Source: Gammaproteobacteria bacterium
GTDB lineage: Bacteria; Pseudomonadota; Gammaproteobacteria; Pseudomonadales; Porticoccaceae
Length of the DNA: 35,058 nucleotides
Assembly: GCA_003645535.1 (NCBI GenBank)
Contig: QNFP01000012.1
Location: 1 to 35,058, forward strand
Direction: 5' to 3'
Part shown: positions 33,345 to 35,058 of the stretch, piece after piece
How the letters are laid out: the number at the start of each line of letters is the position of its first letter
Position numbering within the stretch: position 1 is the stretch's first letter
The notes under the pieces: model-generated
Databases searched by the model: none
The model's input: the letters and a program-made list of their open reading frames with translations, nothing else
What the model was told of the DNA's origin: nothing
Translations under genes and position numbers: made by a program

Positions 33345-35058
33345 GTGTGTGGGATAGTTGGGGCTGCGGCTCAGCGCAATGTAGCAGGAATTTTGCTTGA
33401 GGGTTTAAAACGGCTCGAATATCGAGGCTACGATTCAGCCGGGCTGGCGGTATTGACTGTCGACAACAAGCTCAATTGTACTAAAAGAGCCGGTAAGGTT
33501 AGCGAGCTCGTAAAAAGCATAGGTCAGGGAAACAATTCTGAGGCTACCCGCGGCAAATATGGTATTGCCCATACTCGTTGGGCGACACACGGCGTACCCA
33601 GCGAAGTAAACGCTCACCCTCACGTGTCTACTGATATTGCAGTTGTACACAATGGCATCATTGAAAACCATCAATCACTGCGTACGGAACTGATAGAAGC
33701 TGGATATCGATTTGCCTCTGAGACTGACTCAGAAGTCGTTGCACACCTTGTCCATTATTACCGTGCAGCGACGAAAGATTTAAAAAGCGCGGTGCAAAAA
33801 GCTGTTGCCCGCCTTGAAGGTGCCTATGCGCTAGCGGTGCTTGATGCAGCAGAACCTGATGTGTTGATTGGAACTCGTCATGGCAGCCCACTGGTATTAG
33901 GCGTGGGTATAGAGGAGAATTTTCTGGCTTCAGATCCCCTTGCTCTACGCCAGGTTACGGATCGTTTTGTGTATTTGGCTGAGGGCGATGTGGCTGAAGT
34001 CCGCACTAATCAGTATCTAATCTATGATGGTGACGGCCAGTTGGTGGAGCGCGATATCGTCACCCTTACCGATCATGCGGATCAAGCTGACAAGGGTGGC
34101 TATCGTCACTACATGCTCAAGGAGATTTACCAGCAACCGCAGGTGCTGGAGGCTACTTTACAGGGCCGTGCTTCTGATACACGCGTATTACCAGAAGCCT
34201 TTGGAGAGAGTGCACCGGCGATTTTACAGCAGGTTGAAAATATTCATATCATCGCCTGTGGTACCAGTTACCATGCCGGGCTGGTAGCACGCTACTGGCT
34301 TGAAGACTGGGCGGGCACTGCCTGTCAGGTAGAGGTCGCCAGCGAATACCGCTACCGTTCTGTGGTGGTGCCGGATAATTGTCTGTTCGTAAGTATTTCC
34401 CAGTCTGGGGAAACCGCGGATACCCTGGCGGCATTGAAAGCAGCAAAACAGGCTGGGTATCTGGCGACCATGACCATTTGTAACGTGGCAAATAGCTCCC
34501 TGGTACGCGAATCAGATCTGGCTATTATGACTCAGGCGGGGCCGGAAATCGGTGTCGCGTCAACCAAGGCATTCACTACACAGTTAGTAGCGCTGCAATT
34601 ACTGTCTATTGCACTGGCTCGTTACCGTGGCCAGGTCAGCACTAAAAGGGAAGCAGAGCTGGTCAAAGCGTTGCATCAGTTGCCGGATCTTTGTCGTAAG
34701 GTGTTGGCGTTAGACGAAGAAATAGAACAAACTTTTGAAAGTTTTGCTGACAAACACCATGCTCTGTTTTTGGGTCGCGGTGTGCAATATCCCATTGCCC
34801 TGGAAGGAGCGCTAAAGCTTAAGGAAATTTCTTATATACATGCTGAGGCCTACCCATCCGGCGAGCTCAAACATGGGCCTCTGGCCCTGGTTGATGCTGA
34901 CATGCCAGTGATCGCGGTGGCACCGAATAATGAAGTACTGGAAAAGCTTAAGTCTAATCTCCATGAAGTACAGGCCCGTGGTGGGCAGCTTTTTGTGTTT
35001 GCTGATGCCGCGGCAGGGTTTGCATCTCAGCAAGGGGTAACCGTATTGGAGATCCCCC
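33345..35058 (+). CDS. glmS: Glutamine--fructose-6-phosphate aminotransferase (3'-truncated by window end)
   Basis: GTG start; MCGIVGAAAQRNVAGILLEGLKRLEYRGYDSAGLAV; HTRWATHG; SQSGETADTLAALK; open to the window end, so absent from the ORF track. Confidence 0.97.
   Translation, partial: MCGIVGAAAQRNVAGILLEGLKRLEYRGYDSAGLAVLTVDNKLNCTKRAGKVSELVKSIGQGNNSEATRGKYGIAHTRWATHGVPSEVNAHPHVSTDIAVVHNGIIENHQSLRTELIEAGYRFASETDSEVVAHLVHYYRAATKDLKSAVQKAVARLEGAYALAVLDAAEPDVLIGTRHGSPLVLGVGIEENFLASDPLALRQVTDRFVYLAEGDVAEVRTNQYLIYDGDGQLVERDIVTLTDHADQADKGGYRHYMLKEIYQQPQVLEATLQGRASDTRVLPEAFGESAPAILQQVENIHIIACGTSYHAGLVARYWLEDWAGTACQVEVASEYRYRSVVVPDNCLFVSISQSGETADTLAALKAAKQAGYLATMTICNVANSSLVRESDLAIMTQAGPEIGVASTKAFTTQLVALQLLSIALARYRGQVSTKREAELVKALHQLPDLCRKVLALDEEIEQTFESFADKHHALFLGRGVQYPIALEGALKLKEISYIHAEAYPSGELKHGPLALVDADMPVIAVAPNNEVLEKLKSNLHEVQARGGQLFVFADAAAGFASQQGVTVLEIP

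Noticed and set aside
33345-35058. Absence of glmS from the ORF track suggested a pseudogene
   Set aside because: Direct translation from the GTG at 33345 gives an intact GlmS reading frame to the window edge; it is merely truncated by the window.

Overview
Conserved gammaproteobacterial chromosomal origin region, described from the supplied ORFs and direct reading. Left flank: PhoB-type box and PstS-like phosphate-binding protein (-); TRAP small and large permeases DctQ/DctM (+); secreted MBL-fold hydrolase (-); glyQ-glyS-gmhB-plsC-like (+). Core: gyrB-recF-dnaN-dnaA (-), then mnmE-yidC-yidD-rnpA-rpmH (-). A very AT-rich gap with DnaA boxes follows (best oriC candidate), then mnmG-rsmG-parA-parB-atpIBEFHAGDC-glmU-glmS (+, glmS runs off the window). 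rpmH, a 55-aa charged ORF and glmS are real or likely coding regions missing from the ORF track. Main points of interest: (1) the rpmH-to-mnmE block appears inverted relative to the pseudomonad arrangement, so oriC-like sequence sits at rpmH/mnmG and a second DnaA-box cluster sits upstream of dnaA; (2) a 29-bp dyad carries two DnaA boxes; (3) two parS sites lie inside recF; (4) a C8 tract at the dctQ/dctM junction would fuse the two ORFs after a one-base slip; (5) an Asn-rich 15-codon leader ORF overlaps the atpB start as TAATG; (6) a perfect 20-bp palindrome lies upstream of glyQ. I found no CRISPR, transposon, tRNA/rRNA, defence system or biosynthetic cluster. Most of the window is ordinary housekeeping DNA, so the unusual signals are in gene order, intergenic architecture and small ORFs.
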